A stretch of 64,000 nt of DNA. Source: Nostoc linckia NIES-25 (GTDB lineage: Bacteria > Cyanobacteriota > Cyanobacteriia > Cyanobacteriales > Nostocaceae). The stretch lies in the NCBI RefSeq assembly GCF_002368035.1, contig NZ_AP018225.1:1-64000 (forward strand), read 5' to 3'. A program made the translations under genes and the position numbers. This document shows, one piece after another, positions 34,485 through 43,704 of this stretch (the stretch's first letter is position 1; every line of letters begins with the position of its first letter). The notes beneath the pieces were generated by a model. That model was not told where the DNA came from. It was given only the letters and a program-made list of their open reading frames with translations, and ran no database searches.

Positions 34485-36272
34485 TTATATTGAGTTAGCT
34501 ATACGACATTTCAATGCCACAAGAGTAGCGTTATCAAATGAACCTCGCTTGATTACCTGTTCAATGGTTTGGTCTACGGCTAATTGTAGGTCTTGATAAT
34601 TTTGAAAAATATCTGCAAGTTCATCTTTAGTAACTAAGTCCCAAACTCCGTCAGAACAAAGCAGTAATATATCTCCATTGCTTAGGTTAAGTGATAATTC
34701 TTGATGTGTACGTCTTAAATCCTGAACGTAGCCATCACTTAATCTGCGTTTGGAACCGAGAAATTTTGTAAGTACATTTCGGTCTGGATGGTCTGCACTT
34801 TCTGCTTCTGTAATTTGACCACTAGCAATTAGCATGGCGATGAGTGAATGGTCTTCGCTTAACTGGTGTATTTCTCCTTGGCGTAGGAGGTAGATCCGAG
34901 TATCACCTACATGAGCAATCATGAGTTGTTGAGCGAACGCTAAAATTAAACTTAGGGTAGTTCCTCCATCTTTGACATGATTGGCTACAGACTCATTAGC
35001 TTTCTGAAATAGAGAAATTAACCATTCATGGCGTTGATTGATAGCCTTGAAATCTGTGGGAATTGACTCTTCTAAGGCTATTTTTACAGCTAATTTACTA
35101 GCTAATTCTCCCTGAGACATTCCACCCATACCATCAGCCACAACCGCTAATAGCATTGTTTCCAAATCACTTAAATGCTGCTGTCTAACTCCATAATTAT
35201 CTTCATTATGCAGACGATTAGTTGAGAGTCCTACGGTTGAACGACTGGCTATATTCCACTGAATTTTAGGTGTACTAATTTCTTGACGAGTTTCGACTAA
35301 TATGGTGAGCAGTTGATTGAGGGGAAATCTTGCTTCTGGAATTACAGACAGACAAATTTTGAGAATTTGATAAACTCTAGGAATTGGACTAATTTTTAGG
35401 TCAACAACTTGTTCCGGTGACAGAGGGTGTTGGTGAATGCAGTGATAGAGTAGTGCGCCTATAGTATAACTACTCATTAGTTCATGGATAGGATTCTTGC
35501 CATAGGCTAGTTCGGGAGCGCAATAGTCACCTAATAAGCCAGAAGTCAGTATTTCGCCTCTAGGGTAAGCACTAGATAAATCACAAAACTGAATAGGAGT
35601 TCCTATTTGTATTAACTGGGGAATAATAGAAATAAAACACCAGTCTCTTTGAGAGACATACTTTAAAAATTGACAAACTTGGCCAGTTATAAATAAAGAT
35701 TCCTCTAAAGAGTGGTCTGTTTTTAGCCAGGTGTCTAATGTTTTTACCTCATCTGGAAGGTAGTTTAGTAAGATGAGTTTGCTAGTAAATGCGTCTGAGA
35801 TAATTTCCTTTTCTAGATAATATTCTTCCTCTAAATAATCGGCATTATTTTCTAGTTCATCAGCCAAATCATCTGTTGGGAGATTTTCAGTATTAACGGA
35901 TGGGACTGAATCTTGTTCTGCCTGATGATTCTGCTGCTCCTCTGACTGCAAGTTTGGTGAGTGAAGATTGAGAATTACAGTATTTGCTGTGGTATGAGCT
36001 AGGAGAGGAGCAATCATTTTATAATCACTAAGTGCTTCTCTTAGCTGTAATTCCCGGCTGAGTCCACCTGTCACTGAGCCTACACGCAATAGACCTAAAT
36101 GGCTGGATTCTGTATCAGCATCAGTAGTGGAAATATGAACTTTGAAGTAGTAGATATCGGCTGTATATTGACCCAGGTATGACAAAACTTTCACTTGATA
36201 GTTTTCAATGGGAAAGCTGTTATTTTCCTGAATTACTAGATGCCTAACGGTTTCGGTGGGCTGTGATGTCAT
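34485..36272 (-). CDS. PP2C phosphatase with N-terminal pseudokinase-like region
   Basis: About 595 aa from the ATG at 36272, which follows the FHA stop by four bases; a longer frame to 36323 overlaps the FHA gene. The C-terminal 250 residues are a PP2C domain with all metal-binding motifs: ADGMGGMSQGE, HVGDTRIYLL and CSDGVWDLVT. The N-terminal part has a kinase C-lobe-like layout: GDYCAPELAYGK, YTIGALLYHCIHQHPL and EARFPLNQLLTIL. It lacks HRD and DFG motifs, so a pseudokinase is likely. It should reverse the action of the neighbouring kinase. Confidence 0.9.
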   Translation of the reverse strand: MTSQPTETVRHLVIQENNSFPIENYQVKVLSYLGQYTADIYYFKVHISTTDADTESSHLGLLRVGSVTGGLSRELQLREALSDYKMIAPLLAHTTANTVILNLHSPNLQSEEQQNHQAEQDSVPSVNTENLPTDDLADELENNADYLEEEYYLEKEIISDAFTSKLILLNYLPDEVKTLDTWLKTDHSLEESLFITGQVCQFLKYVSQRDWCFISIIPQLIQIGTPIQFCDLSSAYPRGEILTSGLLGDYCAPELAYGKNPIHELMSSYTIGALLYHCIHQHPLSPEQVVDLKISPIPRVYQILKICLSVIPEARFPLNQLLTILVETRQEISTPKIQWNIASRSTVGLSTNRLHNEDNYGVRQQHLSDLETMLLAVVADGMGGMSQGELASKLAVKIALEESIPTDFKAINQRHEWLISLFQKANESVANHVKDGGTTLSLILAFAQQLMIAHVGDTRIYLLRQGEIHQLSEDHSLIAMLIASGQITEAESADHPDRNVLTKFLGSKRRLSDGYVQDLRRTHQELSLNLSNGDILLLCSDGVWDLVTKDELADIFQNYQDLQLAVDQTIEQVIKRGSFDNATLVALKCRIANSI

Positions 36273-36276
36273 AATT

Positions 36277-36795
36277 TTAAGAAGTTTGGAAGAGAAAACG
36301 AACTTTGCCAAAGGCAACTTCATCGCCAGTACTTAAAGTTTCAGGGATAGTAATTCTCGCTCCAAAGCGAGTTTGACCCAAAGGTTTGATGAAAACGCCA
36401 TTTGTAGAACCCAGATCCTTAACTTTCCACATTCCCCCTTCTTGATAAATTTCTGCATGGTTGCGTGAAACTGTTTCACCACCAAAGAATGCTTCTAAAT
36501 CAACCTCAACTGGCCCCATATCTGGGTCAAATACCCCTACAATCGCATTACTTTCTAAGGTAAATTCTGGTACGGGTGAACCAGATTGTTTGGCAATTAG
36601 TCTAGCAGTTGTATTAGTTGGGATAGGGAAGGGAGCCGGTGTTGATATTGGTGGTGGTATTTCTGGTTGGATAACGGTAGGTGCTAGAACGGGAATTACT
36701 GGTGTTGCTAAAGTTTGTAGTTCTGAACCACAAGCACCACAGAATTCTGCATTATCTGGATTTTGGTCGTAGGCGCAGGCTGAACAGGTAATCAT
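36277..36795 (-). CDS. Zinc-ribbon FHA-domain protein
   Basis: This 172-aa protein starts with a zinc ribbon (CSACAYDQ...CGACGSEL), has a proline-rich linker (about 35-60) and ends with an FHA domain: ETVSRNHAEIYQEG and VKDLGSTNGVFI hold the phosphothreonine-binding Arg/Ser and Asn. It shares the zinc-ribbon style with the kinase three genes away. It likely reads threonine phosphorylation made by that kinase. The PP2C gene follows at four bases. Confidence 0.92.
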   Translation of the reverse strand: MITCSACAYDQNPDNAEFCGACGSELQTLATPVIPVLAPTVIQPEIPPPISTPAPFPIPTNTTARLIAKQSGSPVPEFTLESNAIVGVFDPDMGPVEVDLEAFFGGETVSRNHAEIYQEGGMWKVKDLGSTNGVFIKPLGQTRFGARITIPETLSTGDEVAFGKVRFLFQTS

Positions 36796-36858
36796 TTAGA
36801 TACAACTCCTGAGTTTGTATGCGAAAAGTTAATAATGCCAGTACAAAATTTTTTGATT

Positions 36859-38253
36859 TTAAGTTCCCGTCAGTTTACGCATTTCTGCTTCTGACAGTTG
36901 ATCGTTAATATCGTTCCCCATTTTGACTGTTTTACCTTTGGCTCCCATTTTGACGGTTTTACGAGTTCCAGCGGAAATTTTGCGGGTTTTACGCAACTCC
37001 TCTTGTGCGCTGTTTAAGGAGTCTGTCATTGCTTGGTTGCCAATTTTGATGGTCATGCGCCGTGCATTTTCTAATATTTCTTCTGCACGTTGTGGATCTC
37101 GGTCTGCAATTTGGGTGATTTGGTTGACAAGATTGGCAATATTGCACTGTTGGACGTAATTCATCACTTCCCGATCGACTTGTGCTGCACCGCTTTGCCC
37201 AGCTACAAATTGCACTACTACATCCTGAGGAGGTAATTCACCGCGTTGCTTTTGTCCTGGGATATCGTAGGTTAAACCAAGTTGAGCAATGCGAACACGG
37301 GATGCTGGACGGCTGTCCATGCTAAATTCCAAAATAAAGATTGTTTCATCATTAGCGATCGCATTACCAATGGGATAAGGATCTTGTCCCAGGGGAAATT
37401 CTGCTTGTGTGGGATAAGCGCGAACAATGCGGGTAAGTTCTATACCTTTAACTGTTTTGACTGTTAAAGCTAGGTTGGTGATGACTTCTTGCTGTGCTTG
37501 GCTGTATTCATCAATGATTTTGTTAGGTAAATCTAGAATAGAAACTTGAGTACCAACAGCGTTGCCGGGAACGATGTAAAATAAGCTTCCCCCAGTTGAG
37601 TCACTTAAATGAGTCAGTAAATCTTCATTAAAATCTTCCCCAACGCCTAAAGCAGTAATGGGGATGTTACTAGTGGCGAAATTGGAGGAGATCCCGCGAC
37701 ATTGGTCTTCGTCAAAGGTTTGACCATCTGTAAATAAGAGTGTACGCCGGACTGTCATCTGTTGATTACTCAGCATATCTAAAGCACAGCGCAAACCTAA
37801 TCCCATACGAGTACCCCCGGAAAAACTGCGGAGTTTGGCGATCGCATCCTCTAATTGACTGACTTGATTTGCAGTGGTTAAACCGATAATTTGCGAGGCT
37901 GAGTCATCAAACTGAACGATAGCAATGCGATCGCTTGTCCCTAATCTCCCTGAACGCACCAATGCTAATAATGACTCAATTACAATATCGATTTTGGACT
38001 TCCCGCCTGTAACCTGGGTATATTCTTTCCCATCTTGGGTGTAAGTAATACCAGTAGATTTAGTATCGCCAGCCACTACTTCATACATTGAACCGCTAGT
38101 ATCAATGACAAAAGCAAAAGTAGTTGGAGGACGAGTTACAGCTACATCTTTTGTAGGCCGCAGCTTTAACATCAGAAATAGTTTCTGTCCTGCGGTTTCT
38201 GCTGGCATAAATTCCCGATGGGGGCTAATAGCTACATTCAATACATTTACCAT
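36859..38253 (-). CDS. vWA-domain protein with repeated Thr-rich tail
   Basis: This 464-aa protein has a von Willebrand A domain from about residue 40 with MIDAS motif FVIDTSGSMYE, a Thr in GGTRMGLGL and LLFTDGQTFDED. A beta-rich domain and helices follow. The tail carries the twice-repeated motif KTVKMG (RKTVKMGAKGKTVKMG). No signal peptide is seen. vWA domains bind ligands through a metal and serve as scaffolds with AAA, GTPase or kinase partners. The repeated Thr motif next to kinase and FHA genes looks like a phospho-docking site. Confidence 0.88.
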   Translation of the reverse strand: MVNVLNVAISPHREFMPAETAGQKLFLMLKLRPTKDVAVTRPPTTFAFVIDTSGSMYEVVAGDTKSTGITYTQDGKEYTQVTGGKSKIDIVIESLLALVRSGRLGTSDRIAIVQFDDSASQIIGLTTANQVSQLEDAIAKLRSFSGGTRMGLGLRCALDMLSNQQMTVRRTLLFTDGQTFDEDQCRGISSNFATSNIPITALGVGEDFNEDLLTHLSDSTGGSLFYIVPGNAVGTQVSILDLPNKIIDEYSQAQQEVITNLALTVKTVKGIELTRIVRAYPTQAEFPLGQDPYPIGNAIANDETIFILEFSMDSRPASRVRIAQLGLTYDIPGQKQRGELPPQDVVVQFVAGQSGAAQVDREVMNYVQQCNIANLVNQITQIADRDPQRAEEILENARRMTIKIGNQAMTDSLNSAQEELRKTRKISAGTRKTVKMGAKGKTVKMGNDINDQLSEAEMRKLTGT

Positions 38254-38313
38254 TGTGATTCTCTATTTAGTCGGTATACAAATTTTTCTTTTATTAAAAC
38301 CGATTGTTTTTGT

Positions 38314-38694
38314 CTAAAAATTTAGAGGTGGTAGCATCCCTAACTGAGGTTCAATATTTGATAAATCTGGACTGATTACAAAAGGAAGTTCTTGAAACCC
38401 TTGCTCATTTAATTTGTCAATATTAACCTCAATTAATAAAGGTAAGTTCAGCGTAAGCGTACTATCTCGATAACCTTCTTTAATGTCCTGTATCCAGGTC
38501 TGGATAATTTGATTGAGATGATTATCTTTAATAGCACACAAACTTTTATTTTGTAGAGATAATCGTAAATGTTCTCGGATTTCTGAAGAAAAAATTTTTT
38601 CAGGCATATTTTCCTGAGAATGATTTAAATCTAAACTGTACATATATTGTTCATCTGAGCCTTTTACTGTTAACCAGAAAGTATATTTGACCAT
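38314..38694 (-). CDS. 126-aa protein of unknown function
   Basis: No family is recognised. The sequence is mixed alpha/beta with no Cys-metal motif, signal peptide or membrane segment; it contains LTLNLPLLIEVNID and ends PPLNF. It lies between the lipoprotein array and the vWA gene in the same orientation, so it is likely part of the same unit. Confidence 0.6.
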   Translation of the reverse strand: MVKYTFWLTVKGSDEQYMYSLDLNHSQENMPEKIFSSEIREHLRLSLQNKSLCAIKDNHLNQIIQTWIQDIKEGYRDSTLTLNLPLLIEVNIDKLNEQGFQELPFVISPDLSNIEPQLGMLPPLNF

Positions 38695-38849
38695 AATTTA
38701 TTCATATTAAAAATAAGTTTTGGCTAGTTTTATTAATATTACCAACATTTTTTAATACAATCGCAGCAAGGAAGCAAGCAATTGCACTATATGATTTAAA
38801 AATTACAGGTTTATTGCGTTTTAATAGTCTCAATATATTCAGCATAAAT

Positions 38850-39644
38850 TCATAGCCTATCTACTTGCGCCCAAATCCGGGTATAATTGGAATCAGAATC
38901 CCTGCCTACAAAAGCTTCTACTCTGCGAATGATTAACTGTTGTCCTGATGTAAAAGGCTTATCAACTTTATCTGCTAACTGAAAATTAGGTGGTTGTGGT
39001 ACATTTGCCCGTAAATTTGTTCTAGTTTTAATAGTTACTATTGTTTTAGGAGAAGGTACGACAGAAGGAGTAATAGTGACTGGCTGGTTCTTAGAAGGAA
39101 TTAGTGGTTCGCCATAAGAAAAAGTGCCTGATGTATTATTCACAGAACCTAACCAAATCCAACCGACTGCTTGAGTAGAAGTAAACTTATTAATTGAATT
39201 TTGAGCATTAACTTTTGAAAGATTAATATGTTCATTTTTAGATGTATTGACCGATTGCAAGCTCATTTCTAAGCTAAAGCTAGTAGAACCTTTTGGAGCA
39301 GAAACTTGTAAAGTATACTTACCAGTAGTAGGAATAGTTACACTATTTAAAATCTGACTATCTGGTGTATAGAGCCAAATACAAATATCTTCAGCAGTTT
39401 TGTAGTAAAACTTTTGACCAGTACTTGCTGCAAAAGTATATCCAATAGATTTATTAGCGCTGGCTTGAGCAGATTCTTTGACTATCCGATCGTTGAGTGA
39501 AATATTTTTAACATCTCTAGTATTAAGAATAAGTATAGGTTTTTCTGGACAACCTGTTGAGGTCTGAGGCATAATCTGTGAAACTTGAGACCCTGTTGTA
39601 CACCCACAAATAATAAAAAAACAGAAAAATAATAGTTTTTTCAT
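38850..39644 (-). CDS. Lipoprotein A: conserved sensor domain plus SH3-like tail
   Basis: This 264-aa protein begins with a lipoprotein signal (MKKLLFFCFFIICGC, lipid Cys at 15). Residues about 30-130 form the array's shared domain: CPEKP, SANKSIGYTFAASTGQKFYY, DICIWLYTPDSQIL and TGKYTLQVSA, resembling pre-peptidase C-terminal beta domains. The tail (TIKTRTNLRANVPQPPNF, ..IWAQVDRL) looks SH3-like. It is the fourth lipoprotein in transcription order. It should sit at the outer or inner membrane facing the periplasm. Confidence 0.8.
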   Translation of the reverse strand: MKKLLFFCFFIICGCTTGSQVSQIMPQTSTGCPEKPILILNTRDVKNISLNDRIVKESAQASANKSIGYTFAASTGQKFYYKTAEDICIWLYTPDSQILNSVTIPTTGKYTLQVSAPKGSTSFSLEMSLQSVNTSKNEHINLSKVNAQNSINKFTSTQAVGWIWLGSVNNTSGTFSYGEPLIPSKNQPVTITPSVVPSPKTIVTIKTRTNLRANVPQPPNFQLADKVDKPFTSGQQLIIRRVEAFVGRDSDSNYTRIWAQVDRL

Positions 39645-39688
39645 AAGAATGTATGCTTTGAATAGTTGAACTTTTTGTCAATAGATAA

Positions 39689-40618
39689 TTAACTGATTTT
39701 TTTGTATCCTGAAATTTTCCAGTTTTCATTTTCTTTTTTTTCAAAAATATAAATAAACTCACTTTGATAATGACCAGAATTTTTCTCATCAATTCTGTTG
39801 TTTGTGTGAAGATATAGTTCTTCAGAAACTCTCACTCTTATATAGGGTTTTTCATCATTATTGGAAAATTTTATTATATTTGTAATTTCAGATTTGTTAT
39901 AAGTATAATAAGAATCATATTTTTTTAACCAAGCTATTGGCCCCTCAGAACTAATTAGGTCTACATAAAGTTTTCCTGTGGCTAAATCACTAACTAAATT
40001 AGTATCGTAAGTTGGCCCAAAAATGCGGGGTTTAGCTTCATACCATTTCTGAACTAACTTTAGTGCTTCTTCTTGAGTAATATCATGTGTAGGTTGAATA
40101 TTATTGTTGCTTGTTTGTTCAATATCAGCTTGTGATTGATTATGGTTATTTTCTGATTTTTCTATAGGGCTTATAGTTGAAGACGCAGTAGAGGATGAAG
40201 AGTTCAAACTTGCAGCTGGTTGGGAAATACCTAAAGACATTTTTAAGTCAAAACTTTTTGATCCCTGTGGTGCTGACACTTGGAGTATATACTTGCCAGT
40301 TTTTTGTAAGTCTCTGGTAGTAATAATTTCGTTATCTGGTGCGAATAACCAAATACAAATATCTGCATCAGTGGAATAACTCAGCTTTTGACCTGATTCA
40401 CCTTGAAATTTATATCCAATAGCTTTATTAGCATTTGCTTGTCCAGATTTAGTTACTGTTTGCTCATTTAATAAAATTTCTTGGACATCATTCTGGCGTA
40501 AAGAAATAGTAGGCTTTTCTGGACAACCATTAGATGAAGCAATTGAATAAGATGAGTTGCCTACATTCTGGCATCCCAAAAGTGTTAATAGTGTAGAATA
40601 TATAATTAATTTTTTCAT
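39689..40618 (-). CDS. Lipoprotein B: sensor domain plus ARC6/IMS-like tail
   Basis: This 309-aa protein has lipobox LLTLLGCQ and the shared domain (KAIGYKFQGESGQKLSYS, DICIWLFAPDNEI). A Ser/Asn-rich linker leads to a C-terminal domain with ITQEEALKLVQKWYEAKPRIFGP (split here from a longer run) and a late EFIYIFEKKENENWKISG. This matches the IMS-type domain shared with cyanobacterial Ftn2/ARC6 proteins. Its N-terminus is nearly identical to lipoprotein C, showing recent duplication. Confidence 0.8.
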   Translation of the reverse strand: MKKLIIYSTLLTLLGCQNVGNSSYSIASSNGCPEKPTISLRQNDVQEILLNEQTVTKSGQANANKAIGYKFQGESGQKLSYSTDADICIWLFAPDNEIITTRDLQKTGKYILQVSAPQGSKSFDLKMSLGISQPAASLNSSSSTASSTISPIEKSENNHNQSQADIEQTSNNNIQPTHDITQEEALKLVQKWYEAKPRIFGPTYDTNLVSDLATGKLYVDLISSEGPIAWLKKYDSYYTYNKSEITNIIKFSNNDEKPYIRVRVSEELYLHTNNRIDEKNSGHYQSEFIYIFEKKENENWKISGYKKIS

Positions 40619-40636
40619 TTTAATTTTTAGACAATA

Positions 40637-41539
40637 TTAGTTATAGCTAATTTTAATTAGCTTCCAATCTTGATTTACGTTATTCAATTGCAGATAAAAT
40701 TTGAGAGAAACAGGAATTTTTCGCCCATTTTTCATCCAATATTTACTCGACATATTTACTATTGCTGAATCAGTATTATATTCTTCTATGTCAATTTTAT
40801 TAATATCTACAAACTCAACTTGTTGCCACCAGTCAATGAAAGAGTTATATCCTTTTGGATGAAGTTCTTTATTTTCTTGAACAGCAGGAGGATAAATATT
40901 CCACGCATCTTGATACTGATGATGATTAATTTTGGCATAGTAATTTTGTATGGCCTCTTTTGGTGATGGTATAGAAAAGTTATCTGATTTAGAATTGAGG
41001 GGTGTGACAGAAGGAGATGGGGTAGATACTATAGAACTAGGCTTTATAGAAGAAAATGAAGTAGCAGTGCTTGTTGGTCTGATATCAATCTGTTTTGATA
41101 CTGAAGGTGTAGATTCAGTAGAAGTAGAATTAGAAACTGCTGCGATGTTTTCTAAATTCATTGCTAAATCAAATGTTGTATTACCTCTGAGTGCTGAAAT
41201 TTGAAGAGTGTATTTCCCAGTCATAGGTAATACACCACTATTTAATATCTGATTATCTGGGCTATAAATCCAAATACAAATATTTGCATCAGTAGAATAA
41301 CTCAGCTTTTGACCTGATTCACCTTGAAATGTATATCCAATAGCTTTATTAGCATTTGCTTGTCCAGATTTACTTACTTTCTGCTCATTTAATGAAATTT
41401 CTTGGACATCATTCTGGTGTAAGGAAATAGTAGGTTTTTCTGGACAACCATTAGATGAAGTAACTGTAAAAGATGAACTGCTGACATTCTGGCATCCCAA
41501 AAGTGTTAATAGTGTAGAATATATAATTAGTTTTTTCAT
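40637..41539 (-). CDS. Lipoprotein C: sensor domain plus NTF2-like tail
   Basis: This 300-aa protein has lipobox LLTLLGCQ and the shared domain (KAIGYTFQGESGQKLSYS, ICIWIYSPDNQIL, TGKYTLQISA). A Ser/Thr/Pro linker leads to an NTF2-like domain with AIQNYYAKINHHQYQDAWNI and INKIDIEEYNTDSAIVNM. The tail closely resembles that of lipoprotein D. It is encoded 18 bases upstream of lipoprotein B. Confidence 0.8.
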   Translation of the reverse strand: MKKLIIYSTLLTLLGCQNVSSSSFTVTSSNGCPEKPTISLHQNDVQEISLNEQKVSKSGQANANKAIGYTFQGESGQKLSYSTDANICIWIYSPDNQILNSGVLPMTGKYTLQISALRGNTTFDLAMNLENIAAVSNSTSTESTPSVSKQIDIRPTSTATSFSSIKPSSIVSTPSPSVTPLNSKSDNFSIPSPKEAIQNYYAKINHHQYQDAWNIYPPAVQENKELHPKGYNSFIDWWQQVEFVDINKIDIEEYNTDSAIVNMSSKYWMKNGRKIPVSLKFYLQLNNVNQDWKLIKISYN

Positions 41540-41569
41540 TGTATTTTAAATTTATATTTAACTTAAAGA

Positions 41570-42397
41570 TTAAGGTGTTGTTTTATCATTAAATAGCCAG
41601 ATATCGTTATCACTATCCCATATCAAATCAATACGACTTTTAGTATCTTTCACGTTCCTGCCATTATTCATTAAGTACCATAGTTCTGCATCCACTGTAG
41701 CTGTATTACTACTTTGATTGATAATTTCGATATTGCCAATTTTGATTTCTCTTACACTATTCCACCATTGTTGATATTTAGAATAACTTTCAGATAGATT
41801 TTTAAATTGAGGAGATAGATGGCTCCAAGTCTCGCTATATCTACGGTTATTAAGAGCTATATAATGATTTCTGACGAAACTATCAGCATCTGGCTTTTGT
41901 GATTTTTCAGTGGAAAAATTTGATTTTGAATACGTTGGTGTTAGAGTAGTTACTGAAGCGGGAGATACTGTAGTAGTTAAAGAATTAGAAACTTCTGTGA
42001 TGGTTTCTAAATTCATTGCTAAATCAAATGTTGTATTCCCTCTGAGTGCTGAAATCTGAATAGTGTATTTTCCATTCATAGGTAATACCCCGCTATTTAA
42101 TATCTGATTATCTGGGGTATAAATCCAAATACAAATATCTTGATTAGTTTTATAAGAAAGCTTTTGATCTGCTTTGCCTTCAAAACTATAGCCGATTGAT
42201 TTATTACTATTAACTATTGCTGATTCATTGATAGTTTTATCGCTAAGAGAGATTATTTTAACGTTACTGTTATCAAGGATAGATTGCGCTTTTTTAGGGC
42301 ACTCTGATGAGGTTACATCTGTCTGGTTACTGTTTTGGGAACAAGCAGTTATAAGCAAGAATATTAAAGTAGTTAAAATGTATATTCTAATTTCCAT
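41570..42397 (-). CDS. Lipoprotein D: sensor domain plus NTF2-like tail
   Basis: About 275 aa from the ATG at 42397, chosen because MEIRIYILTTLIFLLITAC is a clean lipoprotein signal; the frame continues upstream to 42508 and would overlap the vWA gene. The shared domain follows (KSIGYSFEGKADQKLSY, DICIWIYTPDNQIL). The tail has DSFVRNHYIALNNRRYSETW and YSKYQQWWNSVREIKI, an NTF2-like pattern. It is the first lipoprotein after the vWA-TM gene. Confidence 0.8.
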   Translation of the reverse strand: MEIRIYILTTLIFLLITACSQNSNQTDVTSSECPKKAQSILDNSNVKIISLSDKTINESAIVNSNKSIGYSFEGKADQKLSYKTNQDICIWIYTPDNQILNSGVLPMNGKYTIQISALRGNTTFDLAMNLETITEVSNSLTTTVSPASVTTLTPTYSKSNFSTEKSQKPDADSFVRNHYIALNNRRYSETWSHLSPQFKNLSESYSKYQQWWNSVREIKIGNIEIINQSSNTATVDAELWYLMNNGRNVKDTKSRIDLIWDSDNDIWLFNDKTTP

Positions 42398-42420
42398 AAA
42401 TTTATACTGACGACTCCCAT

Positions 42421-43704
42421 TTAATCCCCTAGTGCTTCTTGCTTTAAATGCTTTCCCCAATAGTAAAAGGGGAGTACACCGCCAAATACGATCGCCACCA
42501 GAATACATACAACCATCGTTAATCGCACCGCTAAGGGAAGCGATCGCCCAAATACTGTAATCGTGTAACCTTTTGCTGACGACTTAACTTCTTGACTTTC
42601 TCGATCGGTCACCACAACTTGCACATCATGTTTAGAACCCCGATCTGCATTGGCTTGGGTGTAGGTGATTTCGTATTCTCCTAGCAAAGCGTTGAGGAAT
42701 AGTTGGAGATTTTGTGCGATCGCATCTGCATTTCCAGAAAACTCTGCAATTCCCCCGGTTAAACTAGCGATTTGTGCTAAACGCTTTTGATCTACAAATT
42801 CAGCCTCTGGAACTTTCTTTGCACCAACACCAATATCAGCACGGGTAGCTGGTTTTCCCAGTTTGTATTTTTGACCTAGTTGTTCTGGAGTTAAGCCATA
42901 GCCCAAGGTATGTACAGTAATATTATTCTTCTTTAGTTGAGTAGTTAAATTTTGAAAATCCTCCTCTTCATTTGTTGCATTATGATAACCATCAGATAAC
43001 AAAATAATCGAAAGTCTAGGTTGAGGTTGGGAAGAATTTTCCGGTACATAAAAACGGCTATCTTCAGAGTTAGCTAACAACTTAATTGCTTTCTGCAAGG
43101 GTTCATAAAGATTAGTAGAAGCGCAAGGAGTTACACTAGCAAGGTAATCAAGATGATTTTGTAACTTAAAATCATTTGCTGCAAAAAATTTATCGAGAGT
43201 TTCTGAATTAACTGGATAGCCTTGACAATTAGTTCCAGGTTCGCCAAAAGGAACAATAGATATTTGTGTATTTCCCCCACGTTCGCCTAGTACCTTAGTA
43301 AATTGGCGAATAGCATTAATGGCACCTGTAATTTTTTTCGTTCCTCTGCTATCTTGCATATTCATACTGCCACTAAAATCCAGCAAGACTATAATCCATG
43401 CTGGTGGCGGTATGCTTTCTTCTGGGCTTTTCCAATCTTTAGTTTTAAATTTCAGTTCTTTTTTATCTACAATTAACTTAAAATCTGTATCTTGTAGACC
43501 CATCACAGGTCTATCTTCTGTACCTTTGACTTTAATACGAACAGTTACTCGGTCATCTTTGACGCTAGGATTACCGACAATCTCTGCTTCCTTAACCTGC
43601 CCCCAACTGGGGTAAGCCAAAGCAGCTATCATCAGTATTGACAAGCTAACATTGCGGGTCGAGGAAACGATTATAGTAGACGAACCTATAGATTTTATCT
43701 TCAT
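42421..43704 (-). CDS. vWA-domain membrane protein
   Basis: About 427 aa; ATG at 43704 or 43713 gives a signal-like N-terminus (VSLSILMIAALAYPSWG). A beta-rich domain follows, then a vWA domain with MIDAS motif IVLLDFSGSMN and LSIILLSDGYHN. The C-terminus has a membrane helix (MVVCILVAIVFGGVLPFY) and a short basic tail. This predicts a periplasmic vWA domain anchored at its C-terminus. The gene overlaps the upstream membrane-FHA gene by about 60 bases. It is followed by the lipoproteins, its likely partners outside the cytoplasm. Confidence 0.85.
   Translation of the reverse strand: MKIKSIGSSTIIVSSTRNVSLSILMIAALAYPSWGQVKEAEIVGNPSVKDDRVTVRIKVKGTEDRPVMGLQDTDFKLIVDKKELKFKTKDWKSPEESIPPPAWIIVLLDFSGSMNMQDSRGTKKITGAINAIRQFTKVLGERGGNTQISIVPFGEPGTNCQGYPVNSETLDKFFAANDFKLQNHLDYLASVTPCASTNLYEPLQKAIKLLANSEDSRFYVPENSSQPQPRLSIILLSDGYHNATNEEEDFQNLTTQLKKNNITVHTLGYGLTPEQLGQKYKLGKPATRADIGVGAKKVPEAEFVDQKRLAQIASLTGGIAEFSGNADAIAQNLQLFLNALLGEYEITYTQANADRGSKHDVQVVVTDRESQEVKSSAKGYTITVFGRSLPLAVRLTMVVCILVAIVFGGVLPFYYWGKHLKQEALGD

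Noticed and set aside
39523..39792. Minus-strand ORF spanning the gap between lipoproteins A and B
   Set aside because: It overlaps both lipoprotein genes in another frame and is low-complexity (Lys/Phe-rich).
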